Assembly: GCA_965115915.1 (NCBI GenBank) | Contig: OZ220483.1 | Location: forward strand, 1,054,001-1,118,000 | Source of the DNA: G965115915 sp965115915 | Lineage (GTDB): Bacteria > Pseudomonadota > Gammaproteobacteria > Eutrophobiales > Eutrophobiaceae | DNA: 64,000 bases | Direction of reading: 5' to 3' | Shown here: one piece after another, positions 1-8,660 of the stretch | Layout of the letters: the number at the start of each line of letters is the position of its first letter | Numbering within the stretch: position 1 is the stretch's first letter | Made by a program: the position numbers and the translations under genes | The notes under the pieces: model-generated | Databases searched by the model: none | Told to the model about the DNA's origin: nothing | Seen by the model: the letters and a program-made list of their open reading frames with translations, nothing else

Positions 1-332
1 GTAGTCGCACTTTCCTTGCTAAAGGATGACTCTTGAATATACATGTCAAAGAGGCTTCTGGCAGCCTCTTTATTTGACCAATACCAATCAAAAACATCAC
101 CAATCAATTTCTGAGCATGAGGTGCTTCTGCTATTGGCTTCACTTCTCTAGGTCTTGGATCAAAGTAAGATACGTTCTGAATCTTCCATTCAATGGATTT
201 CACTGACCTATCTATAATCTCTGACAGATCGTCATACAGATGTTTTTTGACCAGATTTCTATCTTGGTCTATTTGGTCATATCCCCACACTGCAAAATAA
301 CATTCACGCTCAGTCCAATCGTTACTCCTCAT
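1..332 (-). CDS. Partial gene, possible N-terminal domain of an HNH-type endonuclease
   Basis: An open frame runs leftward from an ATG at 332 off the window edge, giving about 110 residues beginning MRSNDWTERECYFAV. The pattern W-T-x-x-E near the start, followed about 40 residues later by an R-S-x-x-S-I-E-x-K-x-Q-N-V-S stretch, resembles the N-terminal domain often found in front of HNH or DUF3883-type restriction-like proteins. The catalytic part would lie outside the window, so the function is only a suggestion. It sits just outside the left tip of an IS3-family relic, so the gene may be another defence cassette. AT content is higher than in the core genes. Confidence 0.45.
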   Translation of the reverse strand, partial: MRSNDWTERECYFAVWGYDQIDQDRNLVKKHLYDDLSEIIDRSVKSIEWKIQNVSYFDPRPREVKPIAEAPHAQKLIGDVFDWYWSNKEAARSLFDMYIQESSFSKESAT

Positions 333-377
333 CTAATTTATGCCTCATTATTTTTCATCAAAATTTATTTACTATTT

Positions 378-1082
378 TAACGTGGTCTAGCCTTCTTAGA
401 CACTTAGTTAAGCAACATTTTGTCGTAATGGAATTGCTTTTCATAGTCATTCGGGCTGACATAGTTCAGCGTCGAATGCATGCGGTATCTATTATAGAAA
501 ACGGCAATGTATAGCAGAATATCCTGCTGTGCTTCCCAGCGGGTTTGATAGCTTTGCCATTGAACCCGAGGATGCCATGAGCGTGTAGCAATCCACCTGA
601 ACATCTTGCTGGCGTATTGACTGCCCCACTCCGAATGGTGAACCAAGCCAACTTTCAGTCCGCGCTGCCAGAGCACTATCCTCAGCGCGTCACAGACCAG
701 CATAGCTCACATCCGCCGCATAGACTTGGTCTGGCCTATGTACAGTAAAATCCCATTACCCCGATTGTCGTATACCAGTTGACTATTGAGCAATAAACAA
801 GTACTCCACTGCGTTCTTTTGGCAAAGAAGTTCCTCGCTTTTCTTAATATGTCATTATCTATCTTCAAACGCCGATATTCTTCCCGCAATCGCCTCAGCC
901 CCTTCTGCTCCTCCGGTGTCATCTTGCCATGACCCAGGAAGGCGTGGCCACCACCCCGATTAAATTCCTGCACCCAACGACCCAGCATATTGGCACTGAT
1001 ACCCAAACGTCTCGCTGCCTCTGCACTTCAGTTTTTGTAAATTATCCTTCGCCGGGTTGTCAAAATCTATTGGACCACGTCA
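378..1082 (-). mobile_element. Degenerate IS3-family insertion sequence
   Basis: Both tips match the element seen complete at 41373-42590: a left tip of the TGACGTGG type with one change at 378, and a right tip ending CCACGTCA at 1082. Inside, on the minus strand, are remnants of orfA (HTH region, about 707-1006) and of the DDE part of orfB (about 404-703, with HHSEWGSQYAS and the C-terminal YRMHSTLNYVSP). The middle of orfB, including the DNAxxESFF glutamate region, is deleted and the frames are broken. At about 705 bp against 1218 bp for the full copy it is clearly dead. Confidence 0.85.
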
Positions 1083-1203
1083 TCACTACCATAACTGATA
1101 CAATGAGGCAAAGACGATTACCGCCTGCCGCCTGAATGTCGAGAACCTCACCGCAGGCAGAAAAAGTGCCTGAGCAGATAAACTTATTCGGTGAACGGAA
1201 AAG

Positions 1204-2091
1204 ATGGCCATGTATTATCGGCGCAGATTATTGATCAGCCTGATTGCGGCTTTCGGTAAAAAAGGCGTCACCGAGCTGGGATTACAAAAGCTCCTGTTTT
1301 TGTTCTGTCAGACACAGGAGAAACCGATTTTCAACTTTGTGCCTTACAAATACGGATGTTTCTCCTTTCAGGCCAGCAGGGATATTCAGGTACTGAATAC
1401 CCACTATAAGTTACTGGTCAAGACCGATGACGACAGACTGATATTTGATGGCAATCCAGCCCTGGCGGGTTTGAAAGAACAGGATGAGATCGGCAAGGCC
1501 CATTTGCTGAAAGAGTTTGCGCATTGTGACGACACAGCCATCGTCAACCATGTGTATGACAGGTTCCCTTACTTTTCTATACACAGCCAATGGGATATGT
1601 CGGAACGGCAGAAAGAGGCAGCCCGACAAAAAAGGAAAGCCCTGCATGCACAAAATGAACGTGTACTGTTTACCATAGGATACGAAGGCAGGGATATTGA
1701 CAGTTACCTCAATCTGTTGATTGAAAACCATGTCGGTTTACTGTGCGATGTGCGCAGAAACGCACTGAGCATGAAGTATGGGTTTTCAAAAAAGCAGATC
1801 GAATGGCATTGTCAAGCGATGGGCATCCATTATGTCCATCTGCCCGAGTTCGGCATTGCCTCACAAAAACGCCAGAACCTTGGTAGCAGCGGTGACTACA
1901 GGAAACTATTCGCCGAATATGAGAAAAAGCTGCCAACGCGACAGACAGCACTTGAACGACTGACCAGGCTGCTTGAGGAACACAATCGTGTCGCATTGAC
2001 CTGCTTTGAAAAAGCGCCTGATTGTTGTCACCGCCATTGTGTGAGCGATTATTTGGAAACAACGCAACGGGTGGTTTGTCGGCACTTGTGA
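1204..2091 (+). CDS. DUF488-family protein with an N-terminal Panacea/SocA-like domain
   Basis: 295 residues. The C-terminal half (about 155-295) is DUF488: FTIGYEGRDIDSYL, then LLCDVRRNALSMKYGF, and a closing LTCFEKAPDCCHRHCVSDYL with the family's clustered Cys/His residues. The first 90 residues (LGLQKLLFLFCQ, then FVPYKYGCFSFQASRDI) look like the Panacea (DUF4065) antitoxin fold. This fused arrangement recurs in accessory regions and its biochemical role is not established; DUF488 proteins are often found with nucleic-acid or defence genes. The start is ATG 1204, with GGAAAAG just upstream. A 32-codon frame (1136-1234) that reads PEQINLFGERK overlaps the start and may be the tail of a lost upstream gene. 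Confidence 0.75.
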   Translation: MAMYYRRRLLISLIAAFGKKGVTELGLQKLLFLFCQTQEKPIFNFVPYKYGCFSFQASRDIQVLNTHYKLLVKTDDDRLIFDGNPALAGLKEQDEIGKAHLLKEFAHCDDTAIVNHVYDRFPYFSIHSQWDMSERQKEAARQKRKALHAQNERVLFTIGYEGRDIDSYLNLLIENHVGLLCDVRRNALSMKYGFSKKQIEWHCQAMGIHYVHLPEFGIASQKRQNLGSSGDYRKLFAEYEKKLPTRQTALERLTRLLEEHNRVALTCFEKAPDCCHRHCVSDYLETTQRVVCRHL

Positions 2092-2234
2092 AAGATCAAG
2101 ATTTTAATACTGGTAAAAACCTACCCGACATTTGATAATTGCGCGAGGATAAGATGGTTACCTAGGTTACCTACGATCAACCGATGTTGCCTCATTAAAG
2201 GCAAAACAAAGGCAAAACGACTACGTCGAAGGCC

Positions 2235-2555
2235 TCAAAGGTCACGGTAGGCGTCCTCATCAGCCTCCGACGCCCATTCGCTCAGCGTTCCCTCCAGGCT
2301 CCGGGCAAAAACCCGAACCTCATTGTATTTTGGACTTTTCCCTCGATGATGCTTGCAGTAGGTGGCAAGCCGCGCAGCCTCTTTTTTCCTGGCCCCCTCC
2401 ACGGTCATGTTCCTTGATGTAACCTGCATGCGGCTGAACTCTTTACCCTCTTCCCGATGCTGTTGTTCACGCCGTTTTCGGTCATTGGTTATGCCCACAT
2501 AGACAACCTTGTTCCCCTGCTTCAGTTCGTAAGTAACCGTGTCTCGTTTTTTCAC
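2235..2555 (-). CDS. Small GIY-YIG domain protein
   Basis: 106 residues starting with GTG. The N-terminus VTYELKQGNKVVYVGIT matches the two strands of a GIY-YIG nuclease fold (GIY replaced by VTY, YIG by YVG), followed by the expected Arg (NDRKRREQQH) and a later Glu in the helix ARKKEAARL. It is a stand-alone domain of typical size with a charged C-terminal tail. Isolated proteins of this kind occur in mobile regions and could be nickases or repair-like enzymes; the target is unknown. It converges on the DUF488 gene with about 140 bp between them. Confidence 0.6.
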   Translation of the reverse strand: MKKRDTVTYELKQGNKVVYVGITNDRKRREQQHREEGKEFSRMQVTSRNMTVEGARKKEAARLATYCKHHRGKSPKYNEVRVFARSLEGTLSEWASEADEDAYRDL

Positions 2556-3251
2556 CTTCAGACAACCCTGTTAAATATGGTAGTGATAGCCCCGTAACAG
2601 ATAGGGAACATTGCTTGAGATTTCAATCATGCCACTGGCACCGCTCCCAGCCACTCGACATCGGGGGATTTATATGGATACCGCGAACCGAATAATGCCG
2701 CCTATGCAAGACTCTACTGAGGTTGATTTCCAATGCAAAACAGAACCCGGCAACAACAGTGACCGGCGCTCCAATACGGACTTGCTCTATCACCGCAACG
2801 GCCATCCGGCTCCAGCACTGGACTTGAAAACACCCATGGAGTATCTTCGTGAAAACAGCATCGCCGAACCCCCACAGCCTCATTACCTCACTGTCGTGAA
2901 CCCGGACAAAACCAAGCCAATCTGCATATTGAAGAAGCAACGCGCTTGAATGAAGCACATGTTAACAAAGAGCAAGAAAGGCTGAGGCACTGAAATGAAG
3001 AAGACTCCAGAGGAACCATCAATCGGGAACTGAAACACTCATTTCTTTTTCCTGACGGTTAATGCGGAATGCAGGAAAAAGAATGCGGGATTGACGGTTA
3101 GGAGATATTTGAGGAATCAATAACATATGGCATTTCTGGGCTGCAAGACCGTTGAAAGTGACTCGGGCTTGAGTTTTTCTACACAGTGACCGATAATCCG
3201 TATAACGACTCACCCCTTGCGGGATCATTCGGTTGACTTCCGCTTGGGGCG
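2556..3251. other. Stretch with no convincing gene, transposase-tail relic inside
   Basis: A 112-codon frame at 2611-2949 covers this stretch, but its only recognisable part is the transposase-tail-like segment described at 2816-2890. The remaining 300 bp up to the terminator at 3252 show no gene, RNA or repeat that I can support. Confidence 0.4.
2816..2890 (+). repeat. Relic repeat copy A, possible transposase C-terminus
   Basis: About 75 bp nearly identical to 5246-5310. Read on the plus strand both copies encode LDLKTPMEYLR, a sequence typical of the very C-terminus of integrase-core transposases (the LGLKTPxEYL motif). The two copies are in direct orientation and bracket the NYN gene and the tyrosine recombinase gene. 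They may be leftovers of one lost mobile element or of a duplicated end. Confidence 0.6.
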
Positions 3252-3275
3252 AAAAACCGCCGCAAGGCGGTTTTT
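3252..3275. terminator. Bidirectional rho-independent terminator
   Basis: A-tract, then ACCGCC, GCAA tetraloop, GGCGGT and a T-tract: a perfect hairpin with a GNRA-type loop that would work in both directions. It isolates the NYN gene starting at 3303 from upstream transcription. Confidence 0.8.
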
Positions 3276-3302
3276 CTATTTCTGGGGCAAGAAAAATAAG
3301 CT

Positions 3303-3989
3303 GTGAAAACGATCGTCTATGTCGATGGTTATAACCTCTACTATGGTCGCCTGAAATATTCAGAGTACAAGTGGCTGGATATCTATCGACTTTTCTCTGA
3401 ACAAATAGTCAAAACTCAATCTCCCCAGGCAATAGTTACCAAGGTCAAATACTTCACGGCCGATATCAAGGCTAAGGTAACCACACACGGACAAGCTGCC
3501 CAGCACGCGCAGAACAACTATCACAGGGCATTGGAAACCCTCTATCCTGGCAAAGTGGAAGTCATCAAAGGCTTCTACTCACTTGATTACGCCAAACTGC
3601 CGAGGTACAGACACCCACCTGATAAGGAAGATAGAGTCGCAGTATGGCGTCTTGAAGAAAAGCAAACCGACGTTAACATCGCTCTTCATGCCTATCGTGA
3701 TGCTATCCGACAAGAGTGTGAACAAATTGTACTGGTTTCAAACGATACTGATCTTGAACCAGCACTGCAGATAATTCGGACAGATGTGGGAGACTCAATC
3801 GATATCGGGATTGTCATTCCAATTGCCAAACCAACTCCAGGAAAAGCTCACCGCCCACCGAATCAGCGGCTCAGCCAATATGCAAACTGGACAAGGCGTT
3901 ACATTTTAGATAGTGAGCTTGAAAAAACCCAGCTACCGAATTCTATCGGCACTAAAAAGAAACCAATCCTGCGACCCGACTACTGGTGA
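3303..3989 (+). CDS. NYN-domain (PIN-like) putative ribonuclease
   Basis: 228 residues from a GTG start. The NYN/LabA-like (PIN-type) nuclease motifs are all visible: YVDGYNLYY with Asp8, the central EEKQTDVNIALH with its Asp, and VSNDTDLEPAL with two Asp residues. These acidic residues coordinate the metal in the family. The protein probably cleaves RNA, and stand-alone NYN proteins of this size are common in defence islands. It is followed at 4069 by an IS3 end, closing a cassette with the DUF488 and GIY-YIG genes. Confidence 0.8.
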   Translation: MKTIVYVDGYNLYYGRLKYSEYKWLDIYRLFSEQIVKTQSPQAIVTKVKYFTADIKAKVTTHGQAAQHAQNNYHRALETLYPGKVEVIKGFYSLDYAKLPRYRHPPDKEDRVAVWRLEEKQTDVNIALHAYRDAIRQECEQIVLVSNDTDLEPALQIIRTDVGDSIDIGIVIPIAKPTPGKAHRPPNQRLSQYANWTRRYILDSELEKTQLPNSIGTKKKPILRPDYW

Positions 3990-4068
3990 TCCTCCACCTT
4001 TAGCCAGCAATCACCATCACCATAACCAATCGCAGTTTTCCAATCTTTCTTGCAGCCGCTAAGTGCTT

Positions 4069-4118
4069 TGACGTAGTCCAGCTTTTTTGGACACTCAGTC
4101 AAACGGTATTTTGCAATT
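4069..4118 (-). mobile_element. Solo left end of the IS3-family element
   Basis: The terminal inverted repeat beginning TGACGTAGTCCAGC, followed by the TTTTTTGGACACTCAGT stretch, is the same left tip as at 41373 and 58535. The match fades after about 50 bp. No transposase remains. Confidence 0.8.
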
Positions 4119-4141
4119 CGTGACCGTTTGTCCGGTTACCG

Positions 4142-5104
4142 TCAGAGAAATGAAGTCCCCGCGTGATCGACAAACGACTCCTCGTCGCGAATGTATTTCA
4201 GCAGCGTTTCGGCGTTCCTGTGTCGAGTCACCTCCATGATCTTGTCGATCCTCGCACCGTAGACTGCCGCACTGGTTGCGAACCCGGCCCGCAGCGAGTG
4301 CCCGGAATATTCCCGCGGGTCGATCCCGATCTTCCTCACGTAGCGCTTTACAATCCGCGCAACATCACCCGGGTCAAGCGGACGACCCGAGGCCATACCG
4401 CCCGCCAACAGCGTCTGAAAGACGAAACCTTCACTAATCCCGGAGACACTCAGCCAGCGTTCCACATGCACGACCGGCCTGACGGCTTTGCCCTCAATCA
4501 CCGCCACCTGTTGTCCGACCCCTTGCGGATCGGTCTTCGACCGCCGCACGTGTATGATCACTCCTTCAGGGCCTCTGCGTTCGATGTCCTCCGTGCGCAG
4601 GCTGCACAGCTCCGAGCGCCGAAGCGCCGCCGCAAATCCCAACGACAGCATCGCCGCGTCACGCAGCCCATGCAGGCCGCTGCCGCATGCGTCCAACATG
4701 GCGAGAATCTGGTACTCCCTGAGAGCCTTTACACGGCGCGGCCTGTCACCACGGACCCTTGCCAAACCCTGGAGCACCTCGTCCACTATCTCCGCGGCGG
4801 CAGGCGATGACAACCCCATCCGACGCCATTGGTCGTTCAACCCACTGCGGTAGAGCCTGAGTGTGTTCAACGCAAGTGGCTTGCCGCCACCCGTCCGGCC
4901 CTCACTCGCCATCGCGACAAGAAACCTGACGACATCATCCGGCTCAGCCTCTTGCGGAACCAGGTCCACGCTCTCGCACCAGGAAATGAAGCACCGCCAC
5001 CCCTTCTGGTATGCCAACCGCGTATTCTCTGAACGACACGCCTTTCGGAAAGCGTCTACGCGACATGTGTGCTCCAAGGCTGCTGCGTTGTTCAAATAGT
5101 CCAT
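4142..5104 (-). CDS. Tyrosine recombinase (phage-integrase family)
   Basis: 320 residues from ATG 5104, preceded by GGGGG; a TTG 18 bp further upstream is a weaker start. The N-terminal SAM-like core-binding domain is about residues 15-110. The catalytic domain shows the full set: Arg162 in AALRRSEL, Lys190 in RRSKTD, His269-x-x-Arg272 in SGHSLRAGF, His295 in TRHRN and Tyr304 in LLKYIRDE. It should cut and join DNA through a 3'-phosphotyrosine link. It is GC-rich compared with its neighbours. It lies between two relic direct repeats and could be the integrase of a former element; no att sites were recognised. Confidence 0.9.
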   Translation of the reverse strand: MDYLNNAAALEHTCRVDAFRKACRSENTRLAYQKGWRCFISWCESVDLVPQEAEPDDVVRFLVAMASEGRTGGGKPLALNTLRLYRSGLNDQWRRMGLSSPAAAEIVDEVLQGLARVRGDRPRRVKALREYQILAMLDACGSGLHGLRDAAMLSLGFAAALRRSELCSLRTEDIERRGPEGVIIHVRRSKTDPQGVGQQVAVIEGKAVRPVVHVERWLSVSGISEGFVFQTLLAGGMASGRPLDPGDVARIVKRYVRKIGIDPREYSGHSLRAGFATSAAVYGARIDKIMEVTRHRNAETLLKYIRDEESFVDHAGTSFL

Positions 5105-5245
5105 CAATGCCCCCTTTTTCAAAAAAGGGGAGACAATAGCACATTAAGTTGTTATCGTAACTTGCTATTACTATTGAGGTTCAAATGCCAGACACTCCTG
5201 TGGAAGGACATGACACACCGCCACAACCCTGTCCGGCCCACCACA

Positions 5246-5310
5246 CACTGGACCTGAAAACACCCATGGAGTATCTTCGTGCAAACCGCATGGCCGAGCC
5301 CCCCACAGCC
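5246..5310 (+). repeat. Relic repeat copy B, possible transposase C-terminus
   Basis: Second copy of the sequence at 2816-2890, again encoding LDLKTPMEYLR, here with a few substitutions and a shorter 3' match. It lies in the 290-bp gap between the recombinase and the TcmP gene. I see no gene in the rest of that gap. Confidence 0.6.
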
Positions 5311-5391
5311 TCACTGTCGTAAACCCGCACAAATAGCCAAAAAACGCTCAAGCCGTCTGGATAAGGACTTCACAAAAAAGGATTGATAAGC

Positions 5392-6216
5392 ATGGGAAAG
5401 AAGTTGATTGAGGGAGACGATGGATTACCGGCCGAGGAAGTCGGGGTGTGGGCCAAAAAGAAGCACGACCAACTCTGCAGATATCTGGATATCTCGCATG
5501 CGGTACGAGCCAAGTGGATTGGCAAGGCAGGTGCGACCTACATCGACCTCTATTGTGGACCCGGTCGGTGCAGGGTAAAGGAGACGGGTGAATGGATCAA
5601 TGGCGGTGCCGTCGCCGCATGGGAAAAAAGCCGTGAGGGTCGCACTCCATTCACGCAACTTTTCATTGGAGACCTTGACGAGCAGCGACGAGAGGCAACC
5701 GCTACTCGGTTACATCAACTCGGCGCTCCCGTCGTCGAAGTTACCGGACCGGCCATCGAAGCTGTCCAACAGGTTATACAAAAGCTGAACCCTGATGGAT
5801 TGCACTTTGCTTTTCTTGATCCTTTCAACCTGAAAGCACTCGACTTCCGTATTATTCAAACATTGTCAACTTTGAAGCGCATCGACATCCTTGTTCATGT
5901 GAACCAGATGGATCTGCAACGCAACCTCGTAACGAATCTGGAATCGGAACAGTCAGCGTTCGATACCTTTGCGCCAGGATGGCGGGACAAAATCGATACC
6001 GCCCAGGGACTACAGACAATTCGGCAGGAAGTTTTTCAATATTGGAGATATCTGGTCGCAGACCGTGGGATGTGGCCGTCAACACAGATGACGCTCATCC
6101 GCGGCAGCAATAATCAGCCTCTGTACTGGCTCCTGCTCGCAGCGAAACACGAACTTGCACACAAATTCTGGGAAGTCGCTTCCAACACTGACAGGCAGAA
6201 AAAATTGGACTTTTGA
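5392..6216 (+). CDS. tcmP: Three-Cys-motif partner protein TcmP
   Basis: 274 residues from ATG 5392, with AAGG 10 bp upstream; the in-frame TTG at 5383 is too close to that site. Family hallmarks are visible: an N-terminal WAKKKHDQLCRYL helix, the YIDLYCGPGRCRV motif resembling a methyltransferase glycine loop, and the FAFLDPFNLKAL motif of TcmP proteins. TcmP is defined by co-occurrence with the three-Cys (Gp37/Gp68, DUF5131) protein, which lies convergently with only 8 bp between the stop codons. The biochemical role is unproven; the pair is common in phages, mobile elements and defence islands. Confidence 0.88.
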   Translation: MGKKLIEGDDGLPAEEVGVWAKKKHDQLCRYLDISHAVRAKWIGKAGATYIDLYCGPGRCRVKETGEWINGGAVAAWEKSREGRTPFTQLFIGDLDEQRREATATRLHQLGAPVVEVTGPAIEAVQQVIQKLNPDGLHFAFLDPFNLKALDFRIIQTLSTLKRIDILVHVNQMDLQRNLVTNLESEQSAFDTFAPGWRDKIDTAQGLQTIRQEVFQYWRYLVADRGMWPSTQMTLIRGSNNQPLYWLLLAAKHELAHKFWEVASNTDRQKKLDF

Positions 6217-6224
6217 GTACCGTG

Positions 6225-6971
6225 CTATAAAGCCAGTCGGGCTTCCGGGTAAGCATTCCAGGTGTGGCCCTTGAAGAGCCGACCGTTAGCCTTCTTATGC
6301 CGTTTCACACCATCTGCGCCCCATCCGCCCCACTGCTTGAAAAAAAATGCCGCACCGGCGGCGTCGACCTGCCCTTTGACATGCTCCACCCATTTTTCGC
6401 GCATGGGCCGCGCTTTGTGCCCGGACTCGCCTCCGACGATGACCCAGTGGATGTCCTTGAGATCCAGTGTCCCCAGATCCTCCAACAGTGGTTCGACAGA
6501 GAGGAACCGGATGTGTGCGTCGACCTGACGTAGATAATCGATACGCGGAACACCGTACTTCCGATCCTCAACAGAGACGCCGAGCCAGACATTTTGAGGA
6601 CAGTCCCTGTCCCGGAAATATCGGGGAAGCCGGTCTGCGCGTTTTGTCAGTATCTGGTAGGTATGCCGTGGCGTCTGCCGAATCACGGAAAATACTTCAT
6701 CCAGGAACTCGTCCGGTATTTTCTCGTGGAAGAGATCACTCATCGAGTTCACGAAGTAGACAGTCGGTTTCTTGCGCCGCAGTGGTTGCTGGAGGCGTAC
6801 CGAGTGCATGGCCAGTGTAAATCCATCCTCATATCCGGAAGCCCCCATGGCCCGAAGGCGTCGCGCCATCACCTCCGCGTAGCAATTCTTGCACGCGGGA
6901 GAGATTTTCGTGCAACCCGTCGTTGGATTCCACGTCTGCTCTGTCCACTCGATCGTCGATTGGGTCGCCAT
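6225..6971 (-). CDS. Three-Cys-motif protein, phage Gp37/Gp68 (DUF5131) family
   Basis: 248 residues from ATG 6971 with a clear GGAGG site; the in-frame TTG at 6983 lies on that site and is rejected. The N-terminus IEWTEQTWNPTTGC is diagnostic, and Cys20, Cys27 and Cys30 form the three-Cys motif. Further conserved blocks are FVNSMSDLFHE, QILTKRADRL, NVWLGVSVED and IVGGESG. The fold resembles radical-SAM-like barrels. It is the partner of the TcmP gene at 5392-6216, but here convergent rather than co-directional, so the two are transcribed separately. Confidence 0.9.
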   Translation of the reverse strand: MATQSTIEWTEQTWNPTTGCTKISPACKNCYAEVMARRLRAMGASGYEDGFTLAMHSVRLQQPLRRKKPTVYFVNSMSDLFHEKIPDEFLDEVFSVIRQTPRHTYQILTKRADRLPRYFRDRDCPQNVWLGVSVEDRKYGVPRIDYLRQVDAHIRFLSVEPLLEDLGTLDLKDIHWVIVGGESGHKARPMREKWVEHVKGQVDAAGAAFFFKQWGGWGADGVKRHKKANGRLFKGHTWNAYPEARLAL

Positions 6972-7230
6972 AGTATCCTCCAAACTATCCTGACCAGCCT
7001 GGCCTCATCGTGCAAGCCTGCACGTATCCACCATTGGCGAACTCGGTCAGCACCCTGGCAGCAGGTTCATCGGCAGACGGCGCGGAGCCGGCATCTTTGT
7101 ATACGCTGCATATAACTATAGCATGAAGTATGTGCTGTCCGGGCTCAGATGACATGTGAGACTGAGATTCGGCTGTTGCCGGACGGATGGCGGTCTCCAT
7201 GAAGGTTCAAGCTGCCAGCGCCCGCCTGCC

Positions 7231-8346
7231 TCATTCAAGCGGCTTCAATGCGTAACTGGTGCTGCGCCCGCCGGCACCCGATTTGCGCAACACACCCCGG
7301 TTCAACAAGTCGGTGATGTCACGCAGCGCGGTATCCGGGGAACACTTGGCGATCTTCGCCCATTTGCGGCTGGTCAGTTTGCCCTCAAAGCCATCCAGCA
7401 GGCGATTGAGCAGTGTGATCTGGCGCTCGTTCATCGGCACATCCGCCCAATGCTGCCAGAAACGCGCCTTGCTCAAAACAGCCGACACGGCGACATCGGC
7501 ACCCTGCATGGCGCGCAGCAGGCAACCAAAAAACCACTCCAACCAATCCGTCACATCCAGTGTGGCCTTTTGGGCCTGCTCAAGATGATCATAGTAATCC
7601 GAGCGTTCCCGCTGAATCTGTGCCGACAGGCTGTAGAAGCGTTGTGGCGATTGATCGGCCCTGGCCAACGCCATGTCACAGACGGCCCTTGCGATACGCC
7701 CATTGCCATCATCAAACGGGTGGATGGTCACGAGCCAGAGATGCGCCAATCCAGCCTTGATCAACGGGTCCGGCTCATCGACGGTATTGAACCAGTGCAG
7801 AAAATCCGCCATTTCGCCTGCGAGTCGAGCCGCAGGCGGCGCTTCGTAATGCACGCTTTCCCGACCTACCGGGCCGGAGATAACCTGCATCGGCCCTCTG
7901 GCATCATCGCGCCAGCCACCGACACGTATCCTGTGCAACCCGCTATACCCGGTGGGAAACAGTGCGGCATGCCAACCAAACAGGCGCTCATCGGTCAGTG
8001 GCTGGTCAAAGTGAGCGGTCGCGTCCAGGACCATGTCCACGACGCCATCAACATGCCGGTCCGCAGGGGCCAGGGCGCCGACATCCACACCCAGACAGCG
8101 AGCGACCGATGAACGCACCGTCTCCGGGTCCAGGTGTTCACCCTCTATCTCGCTGGTGTTGACCACATCCGCTGTCAAAACCTGCAACGTGGCTTGGTCA
8201 CGCAGCCCCATGCTCACATCGCGCAGACGCCCGAGCAGATTGCCCTGAGCGCAGTGAACCGGCGCCAGCAAACGGACCAGCCGCTCCGCGTGGTAGTGCA
8301 AACGCGGCCAGCCAGACTGCTGCCAGATATATTTACCGCTATTCAT
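7231..8346 (-). CDS. Fic-family protein with DUF4172 N-terminus
   Basis: 371 residues from ATG 8346; a GTG 24 bp upstream is possible, but family members normally begin just before KYIWQ. N-terminal DUF4172 (about 1-80) contains the inhibitory-helix motif TSEIEG. The Fic core has the catalytic HPFDDGNGRIAR at about 209-220, intact. A winged-helix tail follows (KWAKIAKCSPDTALRDITDLLNRG). Fic enzymes usually transfer AMP from ATP to a Ser, Thr or Tyr of a target protein; the target here is unknown. An imperfect palindrome (CCGC, 7 nt, GCGG) upstream near 8390-8404 may be its operator. Confidence 0.9.
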   Translation of the reverse strand: MNSGKYIWQQSGWPRLHYHAERLVRLLAPVHCAQGNLLGRLRDVSMGLRDQATLQVLTADVVNTSEIEGEHLDPETVRSSVARCLGVDVGALAPADRHVDGVVDMVLDATAHFDQPLTDERLFGWHAALFPTGYSGLHRIRVGGWRDDARGPMQVISGPVGRESVHYEAPPAARLAGEMADFLHWFNTVDEPDPLIKAGLAHLWLVTIHPFDDGNGRIARAVCDMALARADQSPQRFYSLSAQIQRERSDYYDHLEQAQKATLDVTDWLEWFFGCLLRAMQGADVAVSAVLSKARFWQHWADVPMNERQITLLNRLLDGFEGKLTSRKWAKIAKCSPDTALRDITDLLNRGVLRKSGAGGRSTSYALKPLE

Positions 8347-8613
8347 GCGGAGAGTATGGCCAACATTCACCGCAGAGTCAATTCATTCACCGCGTATTAT
8401 GCGGAGCTAAAGTCGGATATGCGCCGCAAACCACTGTCACCCCCACGAGAGAAGCAACGTGCTAACCACTGGAATCTCCTGCAACGGACTGCTGGAGCAC
8501 CGGCACGGGATCGGCGGCTGAGAGTTCGGTATTATTTTCATTACTTTAGTCACTTACAATCCTATCGAAGTGATGATATATATTGGCTTCAGGCACTTAT
8601 CCGGTTTGTAAAA

Positions 8614-8642
8614 TGTCAGAAATCCTGCTAGTTTTTCTGACA
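8614..8642. promoter_or_regulatory. Palindromic operator candidate in front of abiEi
   Basis: Perfect 9-bp inverted repeat, TGTCAGAAA and TTTCTGACA, separated by 11 bp, ending 18 bp before the abiEi start. AbiEi antitoxins have a winged-helix domain and repress their own promoter by binding inverted repeats. This is the obvious site for that here. Confidence 0.6.
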
Positions 8643-8660
8643 TGAACAGAGGACAATACC

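Noticed and set aside
2611..2949. 112-codon plus-strand frame
   Set aside because: Only the segment shared with 5246-5310 is recognisable, as a transposase tail; the rest has no coding character.
7156..8112. Plus-strand frame opposite the Fic gene
   Set aside because: Antisense shadow; the minus strand carries the intact Fic motif.
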